Assembly: GCA_913020155.1 (NCBI GenBank)
Contig: CAJWBA010000016.1
Span: 1-44,340, forward strand
DNA: 44,340 nucleotides
Direction: 5' to 3'
DNA from: an uncultured Flavobacteriales bacterium
GTDB taxonomy: Bacteria > Bacteroidota > Bacteroidia > Flavobacteriales > Flavobacteriaceae
Positions within the stretch are counted from its first letter, which is position 1. Every line of letters begins with the position of its first letter. Under the pieces are notes generated by a model, which ran no database searches, was not told where the DNA came from, and worked only from the letters and a program-made list of their open reading frames with translations. Made by a program: the position numbers and the translations under genes. Positions 25,690 through 35,026 of the stretch are shown here, piece by piece.

Positions 25690-27972
25690 ATGGAACAAAA
25701 TGTTATTTATATACCACTTTTCTTGTCAGTAATAGGTTTAATGTACATGTTTATTCGTGCAAGCTGGGTAAAAAAGCAAGCATCAGGGAGTGAAAGAATG
25801 CAAGAAATTTCCAAAGCCATCAAAGAAGGAGCGCTTGCTTTTCTTAATGCAGAATATCGCTTATTGTTGATTTTTGTTATTGTAGCTTCTGTTGCTCTTT
25901 TTGGAATATCGATAGCTGTTGATACAACAAGTTGGATGATTGTTCCCGCTTTTGTTTTTGGAGCTTTTTTTTCTGCACTAGCAGGAAACATAGGAATGCG
26001 TATCGCAACAGATGCGAATGTACGAACTGCAGAAGCCGCTAAAACAAGTTTACCAAAGGCTCTTCAAGTTTCTTTTGGAGGTGGAACAGTTATGGGACTT
26101 GGAGTTGCAGGTCTTGCAGTTTTAGGATTGACATTATTATTTATGTTCTTGGTTGGACAGTTTTTAGGTCAAGAAGGCACATTCTACAATAACATGACAA
26201 TTGTTCTAGAAACTCTTGCAGGATTTTCTCTTGGAGCAGAATCAATAGCCTTGTTTGCTCGTGTTGGAGGAGGTATTTACACCAAAGCAGCTGACGTAGG
26301 TGCAGACTTAGTTGGTAAAGTAGAGGCTGGAATTCCAGAAGACGATCCTCGAAACCCAGCAACAATTGCAGATAACGTTGGAGATAATGTAGGTGACGTA
26401 GCCGGTATGGGTGCCGATTTATTTGGCTCCTATGTAGCTACCGTTCTTGCAGCAATGGTTTTAGGAAACTATCTTATTCAAGACATGTCTTTGAACGGAC
26501 AGTTTACAGATGATTTTAATAATATGGGTCCCATATTACTTCCAATTGTAATAGCAGGGGTAGGTATTTTAGCTTCAATAATCGGAACATTTTTTGTGAA
26601 AATTTCTTCGAATGATGCAAAAGAATCAAAAGTTCAGGCCGCATTAGATATGGGTAACTGGGCGGCTATTATTATAACCTTTATTGCTAGTTATTTTCTT
26701 ATCGATTGGATGTTACCCCAAACTTTGAATATGAAGTTTTTTGGAGAAGGTTACAAGTCAATCTCTTCTTTGAGTGTATTTTGGGCAGCTTCTATAGGTC
26801 TTGCTGTTGGAGCCTTGATATCTGTAGTAACAGCTTACTACACTAGTTTAGGTAAAAAACCAGTAATGGATATTGTTAAAAATAGTTCCACAGGGGCTGC
26901 AACCAATATCATCGCAGGACTTGCAGTCGGTATGAAATCTACATTTTTATCCGTTATTTTATTTGCTGCAGCAATCTATGGATCTTATACACTAGCAGGA
27001 TTTTATGGAGTTGCACTAGCTGCTTCTGCAATGATGGCTACTACTGCTATGCAATTAGCGATTGATGCATTTGGGCCTATTGCAGATAATGCAGGAGGTG
27101 TAGCTGAGATGAGTGAATTGGATCCAGAGGTTAGAGAACGAACCGATATTTTAGATTCTGTTGGTAATACAACTGCTGCAGTTGGAAAAGGTTTTGCAAT
27201 CGCATCAGCTGCTTTAACAGCGTTAGCATTATTTGCAGCATATGTAACCTTTACAGGAATCGATGGAATTAACATTTTCAAGGCAGATGTTTTGGCAATG
27301 CTTTTCGTTGGTGGAATGATCCCAGTTGTGTTTTCTGCACTTGCAATGGAATCTGTAGGAAAAGCTGCCATGGAAATGGTAGAAGAAGTAAGAAGACAAT
27401 TTCGTGAAATCCCCGGAATTATGGAGGGGACAGGAACTCCTGAATATGCAAAATGTGTTAATATTTCAACAAAAGCAGCATTGAGAGAAATGATTTTACC
27501 TGGTTTGCTAACCATCATAACACCAATTGTTATTGGATTATTATTTGGTGCAGAACCTTTAGGAGGCTACATGGCTGGAGTATGTGTAAGTGGAGTAATG
27601 TGGGCAATTTTCCAAAACAACGCCGGTGGTGCATGGGATAATGCAAAAAAATCATTTGAAGCTGGAGTTGAAATCAAAGGTGAAATGACCTACAAAGGGT
27701 CTGACGCCCATAAAGCAGCAGTCACTGGAGATACAGTTGGAGATCCATTCAAAGACACCTCTGGACCCTCAATGAATATACTGATCAAGCTCACCTGTTT
27801 AGTTAGCCTAGTAATTGCGCCAATCATAGGATCACATGGCATTGAAACAGCTGTAAATCATGAAACTCGTAAAGAAATCCGAGTTGAGGTTAATCCAACG
27901 GATACCAAACAAATGGAAGCTGAAATTACAACAACCACTTCAGAAAATGGAGTGGTTAAAAACAGAAAGTAA
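25690..27972 (+). CDS. hppA: Membrane ion-pumping pyrophosphatase
   Basis: The 760-residue polytopic enzyme couples PPi hydrolysis to H+ or Na+ export. The PPi-binding region has [20 protein letters not shown] and [20 protein letters not shown], and the second catalytic set has [16 protein letters not shown] and [15 protein letters not shown]. The sequence [12 protein letters not shown] carries Ala at the position that is Lys in K+-independent enzymes, so K+ dependence is expected from family knowledge. Whether H+, Na+ or both are pumped cannot be settled by eye; the motif [14 protein letters not shown] around the key membrane Glu should be compared with characterised flavobacterial enzymes. 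It follows pdhB by 46 bp. The 90 bp after it hold no gene. Confidence 0.96.
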   Translation: MEQNVIYIPLFLSVIGLMYMFIRASWVKKQASGSERMQEISKAIKEGALAFLNAEYRLLLIFVIVASVALFGISIAVDTTSWMIVPAFVFGAFFSALAGNIGMRIATDANVRTAEAAKTSLPKALQVSFGGGTVMGLGVAGLAVLGLTLLFMFLVGQFLGQEGTFYNNMTIVLETLAGFSLGAESIALFARVGGGIYTKAADVGADLVGKVEAGIPEDDPRNPATIADNVGDNVGDVAGMGADLFGSYVATVLAAMVLGNYLIQDMSLNGQFTDDFNNMGPILLPIVIAGVGILASIIGTFFVKISSNDAKESKVQAALDMGNWAAIIITFIASYFLIDWMLPQTLNMKFFGEGYKSISSLSVFWAASIGLAVGALISVVTAYYTSLGKKPVMDIVKNSSTGAATNIIAGLAVGMKSTFLSVILFAAAIYGSYTLAGFYGVALAASAMMATTAMQLAIDAFGPIADNAGGVAEMSELDPEVRERTDILDSVGNTTAAVGKGFAIASAALTALALFAAYVTFTGIDGINIFKADVLAMLFVGGMIPVVFSALAMESVGKAAMEMVEEVRRQFREIPGIMEGTGTPEYAKCVNISTKAALREMILPGLLTIITPIVIGLLFGAEPLGGYMAGVCVSGVMWAIFQNNAGGAWDNAKKSFEAGVEIKGEMTYKGSDAHKAAVTGDTVGDPFKDTSGPSMNILIKLTCLVSLVIAPIIGSHGIETAVNHETRKEIRVEVNPTDTKQMEAEITTTTSENGVVKNRK

Positions 27973-28062
27973 AACAATAAAAGGGAGTAAAGCTGAGGTC
28001 AAAAAGCTCCAGTTGCAAAACTGAAAGAAGTTGAATTACAAATTGAGAATTAAAACTTTATT

Positions 28063-28677
28063 CTAAAACAATCCATTTATTTTGGAGTCAATCCGCTCAA
28101 TAATAGAGCCGATATCTTCTGGATTATCAACAAAATTTATTTCATCGACATCAATGATCAACAACCTTCCTTTGTCATAATTATGAATCCAAGCTTCATA
28201 GCGTTCATTTAAACGACTTAAGTAGTCAATGCTGATAGAGTTTTCAAATTCTCTACCTCTTTTATGAATATTACCAACCAAGTTTGGGATACTGGATCGC
28301 AGATAAATCATTAAGTCTGGACCCGTAACCATGTTTTCCATCAACTCAAAAAGGGATATATAATTTTGATAATCTCTCTGTGAAAGTAAACCCATGGCAT
28401 GTAAGTTGGGTGCGAAAATGTGAGCATCTTCATAGATGCTTCTATCTTGAATAACATTTTTATTACTTTTTTGTATTTCGATGAGTTGACCAAAACGGCT
28501 GTTCAAAAAATAGACTTGAAGGTTAAAAGACCAACGTTCCATCTGATGATAAAAGTCATCCAAATAAGGATTTTCAACCACCTCTTCAAAGTGACCTTGC
28601 CACTTGTAATGCTTTGACAATGATTCTGTTAGACTTGTTTTTCCAGCTCCTATGTTACCTGCAATTGCTATGTGCAT
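28063..28677 (-). CDS. Deoxynucleoside kinase
   Basis: The 204-residue salvage kinase resembles the dCK/dGK family that phosphorylates deoxyribonucleosides. It starts with the P-loop IAIAGNIGAGKTSL (residues 3-16), then EEVVENPYLDDFYHQMERW for substrate binding. The QDRSIYEDAHIFA region corresponds to the ERS motif with Asp in place of Glu, a change found in other bacterial members. Next comes the lid HKRGREFENSISIDYLSRL with its arginines and the end LLIIDVDEINFV. Base specificity is not predictable. It is divergent from the metK operon, with 250 bp between that hold the SAM-sensing leader. Confidence 0.92.
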   Translation of the reverse strand: MHIAIAGNIGAGKTSLTESLSKHYKWQGHFEEVVENPYLDDFYHQMERWSFNLQVYFLNSRFGQLIEIQKSNKNVIQDRSIYEDAHIFAPNLHAMGLLSQRDYQNYISLFELMENMVTGPDLMIYLRSSIPNLVGNIHKRGREFENSISIDYLSRLNERYEAWIHNYDKGRLLIIDVDEINFVDNPEDIGSIIERIDSKINGLF

Positions 28678-28816
28678 AGTTGTTTTTGCTTAAAAATTAA
28701 GTTAGTTGTTTTTCTAACTGCAAATTAGTTGTATTTTTTGAAACACGAAAGAAATTCTTGCTAGATGAAAAAAAAATGATACTATTCTTTTTTTTTTAAA
28801 TATTTAATTTTAATTT

Positions 28817-28824
28817 TACTTTTG
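28817..28824 (+). promoter_or_regulatory. -7 promoter element of the methionine operon
   Basis: TACTTTTG matches TAnnTTTG exactly. Transcription would start about 5-7 nt downstream, at 28829-28831, within or just ahead of the first arm of the riboswitch P1 stem. The -33 region is only a T run (28788-28797). Confidence 0.6.
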
Positions 28825-28827
28825 AAT

Positions 28828-28917
28828 TGAGGAAGGATTTGACTGATTGCAAACCTCACAAAAAAAATGCTAAACCAGATTTGCTTTCCAAAAGAGAAGT
28901 AATCTTCAAATCCTTCC
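28828..28917 (+). promoter_or_regulatory. SAM-II class riboswitch with alternative 12-bp stem, upstream of metK
   Basis: The leader fits the SAM-II pseudoknot. P1 is TGAGG (28828-28832) with CCTCA (28854-28858). The loop holds the conserved GATTT (28836-28840) and TTGC (28847-28850). TTGC pairs with GC-T-AA (28869-28873) with T71 of that block bulged, as in the known structure where the bulged U contacts SAM, and CTG (28843-28845) pairs with CAG (28876-28878), a compensated change from CC/GG of the reference. In addition GGAAGGATTTGA (28831-28842) is a perfect complement of TCAAATCCTTCC (28906-28917); that stem uses P1 and loop bases and cannot coexist with the aptamer. AATGCT (28866-28871) also complements AGCATT (28922-28927) next to the metK ATG. 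No T run follows, so control is likely at translation or by other means. Confidence 0.85.
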
Positions 28918-28930
28918 CGAAAGCATTATT

Positions 28931-30190
28931 ATGTCATATTTATTTACTTCAGAATCCGTTAGCGAAGGTCACCCAGATAAAGTAGCTGACCAAATTAGCG
29001 ATGCATTAATTGATAACTTTCTTGCCTTTGATCCTGACAGCAGGGTTGCTTGTGAAACACTTGTTACAACAGGTCAAGCAGTTTTAGCTGGGGAGGTAAA
29101 AAGCAACACTTATCTTGATGTACAAAAAATTGCACGAGATACAATTAACAAGATTGGATACACAAAAGGCGAATACCAGTTCAGCGGTGATTCGTGTGGT
29201 GTAATTTCATTAATTCATGAACAATCACAGGATATCAATCAAGGAGTTGATCGTGCAGATAAAAAAAATCAAGGTGCAGGAGATCAAGGAATCATGTTTG
29301 GTTACGCTTCTAATGAAACGGATAACTACATGCCTTTAGCACTTGATTTATCTCACAAATTACTCATCGAGCTTGCTGCTCTGAGGAGAGAAGATGACCA
29401 AATAAAGTATTTACGCCCTGATGCTAAGTCACAAGTGACCTTAGAATACGATGATAAAGGAACACCGATTCGAATAGACACTATAGTCATATCAACACAA
29501 CACGATCCTTTTGACGATGAAGACAGTGCAATGCTAGCAAAAATCAAAAGTGACCTCCTGTCTATTTTGATACCCAGGGTAAAAGCTCAATTACCCGAAC
29601 GAATTCAACTTCTTTTTAATGACCAAATAACATATCACATCAACCCTACAGGAAAATTTGTTATTGGAGGTCCTCATGGAGATTCAGGATTGACAGGAAG
29701 AAAAATAATTGTAGACACATATGGTGGAAAAGGTGGTCATGGAGGGGGAGCTTTCAGTGGAAAAGATCCAAGTAAAGTGGATCGAAGTGCTGCTTATGCT
29801 TCTAGACACATTGCCAAAAACCTTGTTGCAGCTGGAGTTTCCGATGAAATTTTAGTTCAACTCAGTTATGCAATTGGTGTAGCTCAACCTACCTCTATTG
29901 CAGTCGATACCTATGGGAAAGCCAAAATTAGTCTAACAGATGGTGAGATTGCTGCCAAAATAAGTTCTCTTTTTGATTTAACACCTTACGGGATTGAACA
30001 ACGGTTAAAACTCCGAACCCCAATCTATTCGGAGACGGCAACATACGGCCATATGGGTCGCCAACCCAGAACAATTATTAAATCCTTCGAATCTCCATAC
30101 AATGGAAAAATCTCTCAAGAGGTAGAATTATTTACTTGGGAAAAACTTGATCACATAGAACAAATAAAAACAACATTTAATATCATTTAA
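28931..30190 (+). CDS. metK: S-adenosylmethionine synthetase
   Basis: MetK forms SAM from methionine and ATP. The 419 residues start with [20 protein letters not shown], with ATP-binding His in [37 protein letters not shown] and the lysine-containing [26 protein letters not shown] are the signature blocks. It heads an eight-gene operon behind a SAM-II-type leader; feedback by its own product is expected. The stop TAA shares one base with the metY start (30190), so the two are translationally coupled. Confidence 0.97.
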   Translation: MSYLFTSESVSEGHPDKVADQISDALIDNFLAFDPDSRVACETLVTTGQAVLAGEVKSNTYLDVQKIARDTINKIGYTKGEYQFSGDSCGVISLIHEQSQDINQGVDRADKKNQGAGDQGIMFGYASNETDNYMPLALDLSHKLLIELAALRREDDQIKYLRPDAKSQVTLEYDDKGTPIRIDTIVISTQHDPFDDEDSAMLAKIKSDLLSILIPRVKAQLPERIQLLFNDQITYHINPTGKFVIGGPHGDSGLTGRKIIVDTYGGKGGHGGGAFSGKDPSKVDRSAAYASRHIAKNLVAAGVSDEILVQLSYAIGVAQPTSIAVDTYGKAKISLTDGEIAAKISSLFDLTPYGIEQRLKLRTPIYSETATYGHMGRQPRTIIKSFESPYNGKISQEVELFTWEKLDHIEQIKTTFNII

Positions 30191-31455
30191 TGGAAAATTT
30201 AGATTTTAAAACGAAGTCCTTACACGCAGGGCACCAGACTAACAATACTCAAGGAACTAGAGCAGTTCCTATTTACCAATCGACAGCATATGTTTTTAAC
30301 GATTCAGAACATGCAGCTAATTTATTTTCTTTAGCAGAGTCGGGATACATTTATACCCGTTTAAACAATCCAACTAATGATGTTTTGGAACAACGTTTAG
30401 CAGCTCTCGAAGGAGGAATAGCTGCAGTATCAACCGCCTCTGGAACTTCAGCAATTGCGACTGCTTTAATGGTTTTGTTAAAGGCGGGAGATCACATTGT
30501 TGCTTCAAATAGTTTGTATGGAGGAACCTATAACTTGTTGAGTGTTACTCTTCCTCGTTTGGGAATAACAACCACTTTTGTAGATCCAAGCGATTCCAAA
30601 AATTTTGAAGCGGCAGTTCAGGATAATACACGTGCATTTTTTGCTGAATCACTAGGTAACCCCAAGTTGGATGTATTAGACTTAAAAGCAATTGCTTCTT
30701 TTTCAAAGAAAGTAAAAGTGCCTTTTATTGTTGATAATACCGTGGCAACACCAGCATTATTAAACCCAATAGAATACGGTGCTAACATTGTAATTCATTC
30801 ATTGACTAAATACATCAATGGAAATGGAACCTCACTTGGTGGAATCATTATTGATGCAGGAACCTTTAATTACGGGAATGGATTATTCCCAGAATTCACA
30901 GAACCTTCCCCTGGATATCAAGGTTTAGTGTATCATGAAGCTTTGGGACCAGCAGCTTTTATAGCAAAAGTTCGTATCGAGGGTCTTCGTGATTTTGGTG
31001 GCGCTTTGAGCCCCTTCAATAGTTTTCAAATTATTCAAGGATTAGAAACGCTTTCTGTTCGAATGAAACAACATTCTGAAAATGCTCTAGCACTCGCACA
31101 ATGGCTACAAAACCAAGAAGAAGTAGCTTGGGTAAATTATCCAGGTTTATCTTCCAGTAAATACAATGAATTAGCAAAACAATATCTTACCAAAGGCCAC
31201 AGTGGTATTGTAACATTTGGATTAAAAGGAGGTTTTGATGCAGCCAAAAAAGTTGCAGATAAAACTAATATTTTTTCTTTGTTAGCCAATATTGGAGACA
31301 CAAAATCTTTAATCATTCATCCAGCGAGTACTACACATCAACAATTGGATTCAGAAGCTCAAAAAGCTACAGGGGTAACACAAGATTTAGTTCGTTTATC
31401 TGTTGGTTTAGAGGATATTGAAGACTTGAAAAATGACTTAAAACAAGCTTTTTAG
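30190..31455 (+). CDS. metY: O-acetylhomoserine sulfhydrylase
   Basis: The 421-residue PLP enzyme of the Cys/Met metabolism family uses sulfide and O-acetylhomoserine to make homocysteine. Key blocks are FKTKSLHAGHQ at the start, PIYQSTAYVF, the YTRLNNPTNDVLEQR region for PLP contact, TASGTSAIATALM, DNTVATPALLNPIEYGANIV and the Schiff-base lysine in IHSLTKYINGNGTSLGGI. The length of about 420, with the extra segment FTEPSPGYQGLVYHEALGP, marks MetY rather than the shorter MetZ encoded downstream. It is coupled to metK by a one-base overlap and followed by the MetX-like gene after 8 nt. Confidence 0.94.
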   Translation: MENLDFKTKSLHAGHQTNNTQGTRAVPIYQSTAYVFNDSEHAANLFSLAESGYIYTRLNNPTNDVLEQRLAALEGGIAAVSTASGTSAIATALMVLLKAGDHIVASNSLYGGTYNLLSVTLPRLGITTTFVDPSDSKNFEAAVQDNTRAFFAESLGNPKLDVLDLKAIASFSKKVKVPFIVDNTVATPALLNPIEYGANIVIHSLTKYINGNGTSLGGIIIDAGTFNYGNGLFPEFTEPSPGYQGLVYHEALGPAAFIAKVRIEGLRDFGGALSPFNSFQIIQGLETLSVRMKQHSENALALAQWLQNQEEVAWVNYPGLSSSKYNELAKQYLTKGHSGIVTFGLKGGFDAAKKVADKTNIFSLLANIGDTKSLIIHPASTTHQQLDSEAQKATGVTQDLVRLSVGLEDIEDLKNDLKQAF

Positions 31456-31463
31456 ATAATAAA

Positions 31464-32414
31464 ATGAGTATTAAAACCCTACACAGCGAAATTCAACATC
31501 TTGTCCTGGCGAATGGCACAAAGCTAAGTTTCCAGTCATTTGGACAAGATTATCTTACAGCACCTGTTGTTTTGGTAAATCATCCTTTAACTGGAGATTC
31601 CAGAGTTACTGGAGAGTTGGGTTGGTGGAAAAAATTGATTGGAAAAGCAAAAACCATTGATACAGAAAAGTATGCATTAATTGCTTTTAACATCCCAGGA
31701 AATGGTTTTGATGGAGCTTTGGTCGATGATTACGATTCATGGAATTCAGGAACCATTGCAACTTATTTTTATGAGGGATTAACTCAATTGGGAGTTGAGG
31801 ATTTGTTCGCAGTTATTGGAGGTTCCATCGGAGCAGGAATCGCATGGGAAATGGCAGCAATTTATCCAAAGTTTATCAAGCATCTTATTCCTGTTGGGGG
31901 AGATTGGAAGTCCACTGATTGGATGATCGCCAATACTTTTTTGCAAAAGCAAATTTTATCAATCCATAAAAACCCGCTTGAAATAGCCCGAATGCAAGCT
32001 ATGTTGTGTTACAGAACTCCAAAATCTTTTAAACTTAGATTTGATCGTTCAAAAAATGAAGAACTAAAAGTTTTTAATGTAGAATCTTGGTTGTCACACC
32101 ACGCAAAAAAACTTGCTGATCGTTTTGAGTTAAAAGCTTATCGGACAATGAATCACCTTTTAGGGTCAATTGATATTACTCGTAATGGGAAATCTTTTGA
32201 AGAATTGATTCAAACCATAGAATCTCAAATTCATATTTTTTCCATCGACAGTGATCTCTTTTTTCCTATGGAGGAAGACCAAGAGACAGTATCAAGAGCA
32301 TTAGCGGTAGGAGTAACAATTAATCATAAAATCATCTCATCTGATTTTGGGCACGATGCTTTTTTGATGGAACCAGAGAAAGTGATTCCACTAATACATC
32401 CAATTTTTAATTAA
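31464..32414 (+). CDS. metX: Homoserine O-acetyltransferase-like alpha/beta hydrolase
   Basis: The 316-residue alpha/beta hydrolase fold protein has NHPLTGDSRVTGELGWW, the nucleophile elbow IGGSIGAGIAWEMA, the acid Asp in SIDSDLFFPMEED and the base His in DFGHDAFLMEP. NHPLTGDS and GGS-G are the MetX signature (HALTGDS and GGSMGG elsewhere). It is shorter than typical MetX (350-380), with the N-terminal and lid parts reduced. Its place between metY and the second sulfhydrylase gene strongly suggests that it makes O-acetylhomoserine for both. Transfer to homoserine rather than another acceptor is inference. Confidence 0.82.
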   Translation: MSIKTLHSEIQHLVLANGTKLSFQSFGQDYLTAPVVLVNHPLTGDSRVTGELGWWKKLIGKAKTIDTEKYALIAFNIPGNGFDGALVDDYDSWNSGTIATYFYEGLTQLGVEDLFAVIGGSIGAGIAWEMAAIYPKFIKHLIPVGGDWKSTDWMIANTFLQKQILSIHKNPLEIARMQAMLCYRTPKSFKLRFDRSKNEELKVFNVESWLSHHAKKLADRFELKAYRTMNHLLGSIDITRNGKSFEELIQTIESQIHIFSIDSDLFFPMEEDQETVSRALAVGVTINHKIISSDFGHDAFLMEPEKVIPLIHPIFN

Positions 32415-32427
32415 AAAACACCTGAAA

Positions 32428-32856
32428 ATGAAAATATCCTTAAATCGAATAAGTAAAGATTATCTCTTCGAAGCAACTAGCTCAAACGATTTAAAAGTTT
32501 TAATGGATAATAAGTCCAAAAAAGAAGGGAAAGTAGAAGGAATTAGTCCAATGGAAGTTTTGCTCATGGGAGTAGCTGGATGTAGCAGTATTGATGTTAT
32601 CGCTATCCTCAATAAGCAGCGAATCAATCCAGTAACCTTAAAAATGGAAGTCGAGGGAATTCGGGATGCAGATGCAGTTCCAGCACCTTTTAAGGGAATC
32701 AATGTAACTCTTTATTTAGAAGGAGATGATATCTCACCAGAAAAGGCAAAGCGAGCAGCTAAGCTCTCTTTTGATAAATATTGCTCAGTTTCAAAATCAC
32801 TTGATCCTAATATTATTATTAATCAAATTATTTTTGTAAATGGTTTAAAGACATGA
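32428..32856 (+). CDS. OsmC/Ohr-family protein
   Basis: The 142-residue OsmC-like protein has PMEVLLMGVAGCSSIDVIAIL with the first redox Cys (about residue 50) and the second in FDKYCSVSKSLDPN (about residue 118), the two cysteines that reduce organic hydroperoxides in the family. It lies inside the methionine operon, 13 nt after metX-like, and its TGA overlaps the next ATG (32853-32856). The location suggests a role in thiol or sulfide-related chemistry, or protection of sulfur enzymes, but none is proven. Confidence 0.9.
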   Translation: MKISLNRISKDYLFEATSSNDLKVLMDNKSKKEGKVEGISPMEVLLMGVAGCSSIDVIAILNKQRINPVTLKMEVEGIRDADAVPAPFKGINVTLYLEGDDISPEKAKRAAKLSFDKYCSVSKSLDPNIIINQIIFVNGLKT

Positions 32857-34013
32857 TTAAGAAATTAGAGACCAATGCAATTCGATTACAGATGGAGCGT
32901 TCACAGTATTTCGAACACTCTACACCCCTTCACTTAACATCAAGTTTTGTGTTTGAAGATGCTGAGGATATGCGTGCTTCTTTTGCGGAGGAGAAGAAGC
33001 GAAATATTTATACCCGTTTTACCAACCCCAATACGTCAGAATTTATTCATAAAGTAGCAGATATGGAAAGAGCAGAATATGGAGTTTCTTTTGCAACTGG
33101 TATGGGAGCTATTTTTGGAACCTTTGCAGCTCTTCTTAATGCAGGTGATCATGTTGTTTCAGCTCGATCAATATTTGGTTCAACTCATACTTTGTTTACC
33201 GAGTATTTACTCAAATGGAATATTGAAACTTCATACTTTCAAATAGAGGAACCCGAATCAATTAAATCTTTGATTCAACCCAACACTAAAATCCTTTATG
33301 CCCAATCCCCAACAAACCCTGGAATAGATCTACTTGACCTAAAATTACTTGGTAAAATCGCCAAAAAGCACAATTTGATTTTGATAATTGATAATTGTTT
33401 TGCAACTCCTTACTTACAACAACCTATCAAATACTGTGTTGATTTGGAAATTCACTCCGCTACAAAATTAATTGATGGACAGGGAAGGGTTCTTGGAGGT
33501 GTAACCCTTGGAAATTCCGAATTAATTGGTAAAATCTATCTTTTTGGTAGAAATTCAGGTTCAGCTCTTTCACTGTTTAATGCTTGGATTCTATCTAAGA
33601 GTATCGAAACTCTGACTGTTCGTGTGGATCGACATTGTCAAACGGTATTAGCAACAGCAGAGTTCCTTGAAAGTCATCCCAAAATTAATTGGGTAAAATA
33701 TCCGTTTTCAAAATCACATCCTCAATACAAATTGGCCAAAAAACAAATGAGTCAAGGAGGAAGCATTATTACTTTTGAGGTAAAAGGAGGACTTGAGGCA
33801 GGACGGGATTTTCTAAATGATCTGGTCATGCTCTCGCTTTCTTCTAATTTGGGAGATTCGGGAAGTATTGTTACACATCCAGCTTCAACAACTCATCGTA
33901 AACTTTCCGAAGCAGATCGACTGGAAGTTGGAATTACAGATGGAATGATTCGTTTATCTGTAGGTTTAGAACACAAGGAAGATATTCAGAATGATTTAAA
34001 AAAAGCATTATAA
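32853..34013 (+). CDS. metZ: Second Cys/Met-metabolism PLP enzyme (O-succinyl/acetylhomoserine sulfhydrylase type)
   Basis: The 386-residue PLP enzyme is of the same family as metY but in the shorter MetZ/MetB form. Visible are TPLHLTSSFVFEDAEDMRA, IYTRFTNPNTSEFIHK, FATGMGAIFGTFAALL, YAQSPTNPGIDLLDLKLL and IIDNCFATPYLQQP. The Schiff-base lysine is in EIHSATKLIDGQGRVLGG, and NLGDSGSIVTHPASTTHRKL follows near the C-terminus. It could be a direct sulfhydrylase or a cystathionine gamma-synthase; the operon favours sulfhydrylation. It is coupled to the OsmC-like gene by ATGA overlap and followed by metH part 1 after 8 nt. Confidence 0.9.
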   Translation: MIKKLETNAIRLQMERSQYFEHSTPLHLTSSFVFEDAEDMRASFAEEKKRNIYTRFTNPNTSEFIHKVADMERAEYGVSFATGMGAIFGTFAALLNAGDHVVSARSIFGSTHTLFTEYLLKWNIETSYFQIEEPESIKSLIQPNTKILYAQSPTNPGIDLLDLKLLGKIAKKHNLILIIDNCFATPYLQQPIKYCVDLEIHSATKLIDGQGRVLGGVTLGNSELIGKIYLFGRNSGSALSLFNAWILSKSIETLTVRVDRHCQTVLATAEFLESHPKINWVKYPFSKSHPQYKLAKKQMSQGGSIITFEVKGGLEAGRDFLNDLVMLSLSSNLGDSGSIVTHPASTTHRKLSEADRLEVGITDGMIRLSVGLEHKEDIQNDLKKAL

Positions 34014-34021
34014 ACAATAAG

Positions 34022-35026
34022 ATGACATTAATTGAAGAAACTTTATCAAAAAAAATCTTAGTATTGGATGGTGCTATGGGGACCATGCTTCAGGATTACA
34101 AGTTTTCTGAGGAAGATTTTAGAGGGGATCGTTTTGGAGATCACCGTTGTTCCTTAAAAGGCAATAATGATTTGCTGTCCTTGACCCAACCAGAGGCTAT
34201 CAAAACAGTTCATAGAAAGTATTTTGAAGTTGGTGCTGATATTATTGAAACAAATACATTTTCTTCAACTTCAATTGGAATGGGAGACTATCAAATGGAG
34301 GAATGGGTGTATGAAATGAATTATGAATCTGCCAAGCTCGCTCGAGAGGTTGCCGATGTGTTTACAAAAAAAACCCCTGATAAACCTAGATTTGTTGCAG
34401 GTTCTATCGGGCCAACAAATCGAACTGCAAGTATGTCTCCCGACGTAAATGATCCAGGTTATCGAGCTGTAACCTTTGATGAATTGGTGATTTCGTATAC
34501 CGAACAAGTCAAAGGTCTTGTCGCGGGTGGTTCAGACGTCTTGCTGGTAGAAACTATTTTTGATACGCTCAACGCTAAGGCAGCTCTTTTTGCAATTGAT
34601 GCTCTAAAAGAAAAAAATAATTGGAATATTCCAGTTATGGTAAGTGGGACGATAACCGATGCTAGTGGACGAACACTTTCTGGTCAAACAGTAGAAGCCT
34701 TTGCAGTTTCAGTTTCTCATATTCCCTTGTTGAGTATTGGATTTAATTGCGCTCTAGGTGCCGATCAATTACTTCCCTATCTCAGAAGATTATCACAAAT
34801 AACAGAGGTTTATACTTCTGCTCACCCTAATGCTGGCCTTCCTAACGCATTTGGTTCTTATGACCAATCACCAAAAGAAATGAGCGACTTGATCGAAAAG
34901 TATTTAGAAGAAAATCTTATCAACATCATTGGAGGTTGTTGTGGTTCAACCCCTGACCATATTGCTCAAATTGCAGTGGTAGCCCAAAATTATCAACCTA
35001 GGAAAAAAGAACTTTTAACCATATGA
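34022..35026 (+). CDS. metH: Methionine synthase, homocysteine-binding half (split MetH)
   Basis: The 334-residue protein is the N-terminal homocysteine S-methyltransferase domain of cobalamin-dependent methionine synthase. It starts with [19 protein letters not shown] and has [17 protein letters not shown] and [20 protein letters not shown]. The zinc ligands C243 ([12 protein letters not shown]) and C306/C307 ([11 protein letters not shown]) bind homocysteine. In E. coli this domain is fused to the rest of MetH; here a stop and restart with ATGA overlap (35023-35026) separates it from the 893-residue remainder. The split form is common in Bacteroidota. Confidence 0.95.
   Translation: MTLIEETLSKKILVLDGAMGTMLQDYKFSEEDFRGDRFGDHRCSLKGNNDLLSLTQPEAIKTVHRKYFEVGADIIETNTFSSTSIGMGDYQMEEWVYEMNYESAKLAREVADVFTKKTPDKPRFVAGSIGPTNRTASMSPDVNDPGYRAVTFDELVISYTEQVKGLVAGGSDVLLVETIFDTLNAKAALFAIDALKEKNNWNIPVMVSGTITDASGRTLSGQTVEAFAVSVSHIPLLSIGFNCALGADQLLPYLRRLSQITEVYTSAHPNAGLPNAFGSYDQSPKEMSDLIEKYLEENLINIIGGCCGSTPDHIAQIAVVAQNYQPRKKELLTI

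Noticed and set aside
28831-28917. 12-bp stem upstream of metK as an intrinsic terminator
   Set aside because: No T run follows the 3' arm (next bases CGAAAGC), and the loop is over 60 nt.
28801-28930. SAM-I (S-box) riboswitch
   Set aside because: No S-box core (kink-turn and GAGGGA-type elements) is present; the pairing pattern fits SAM-II instead.
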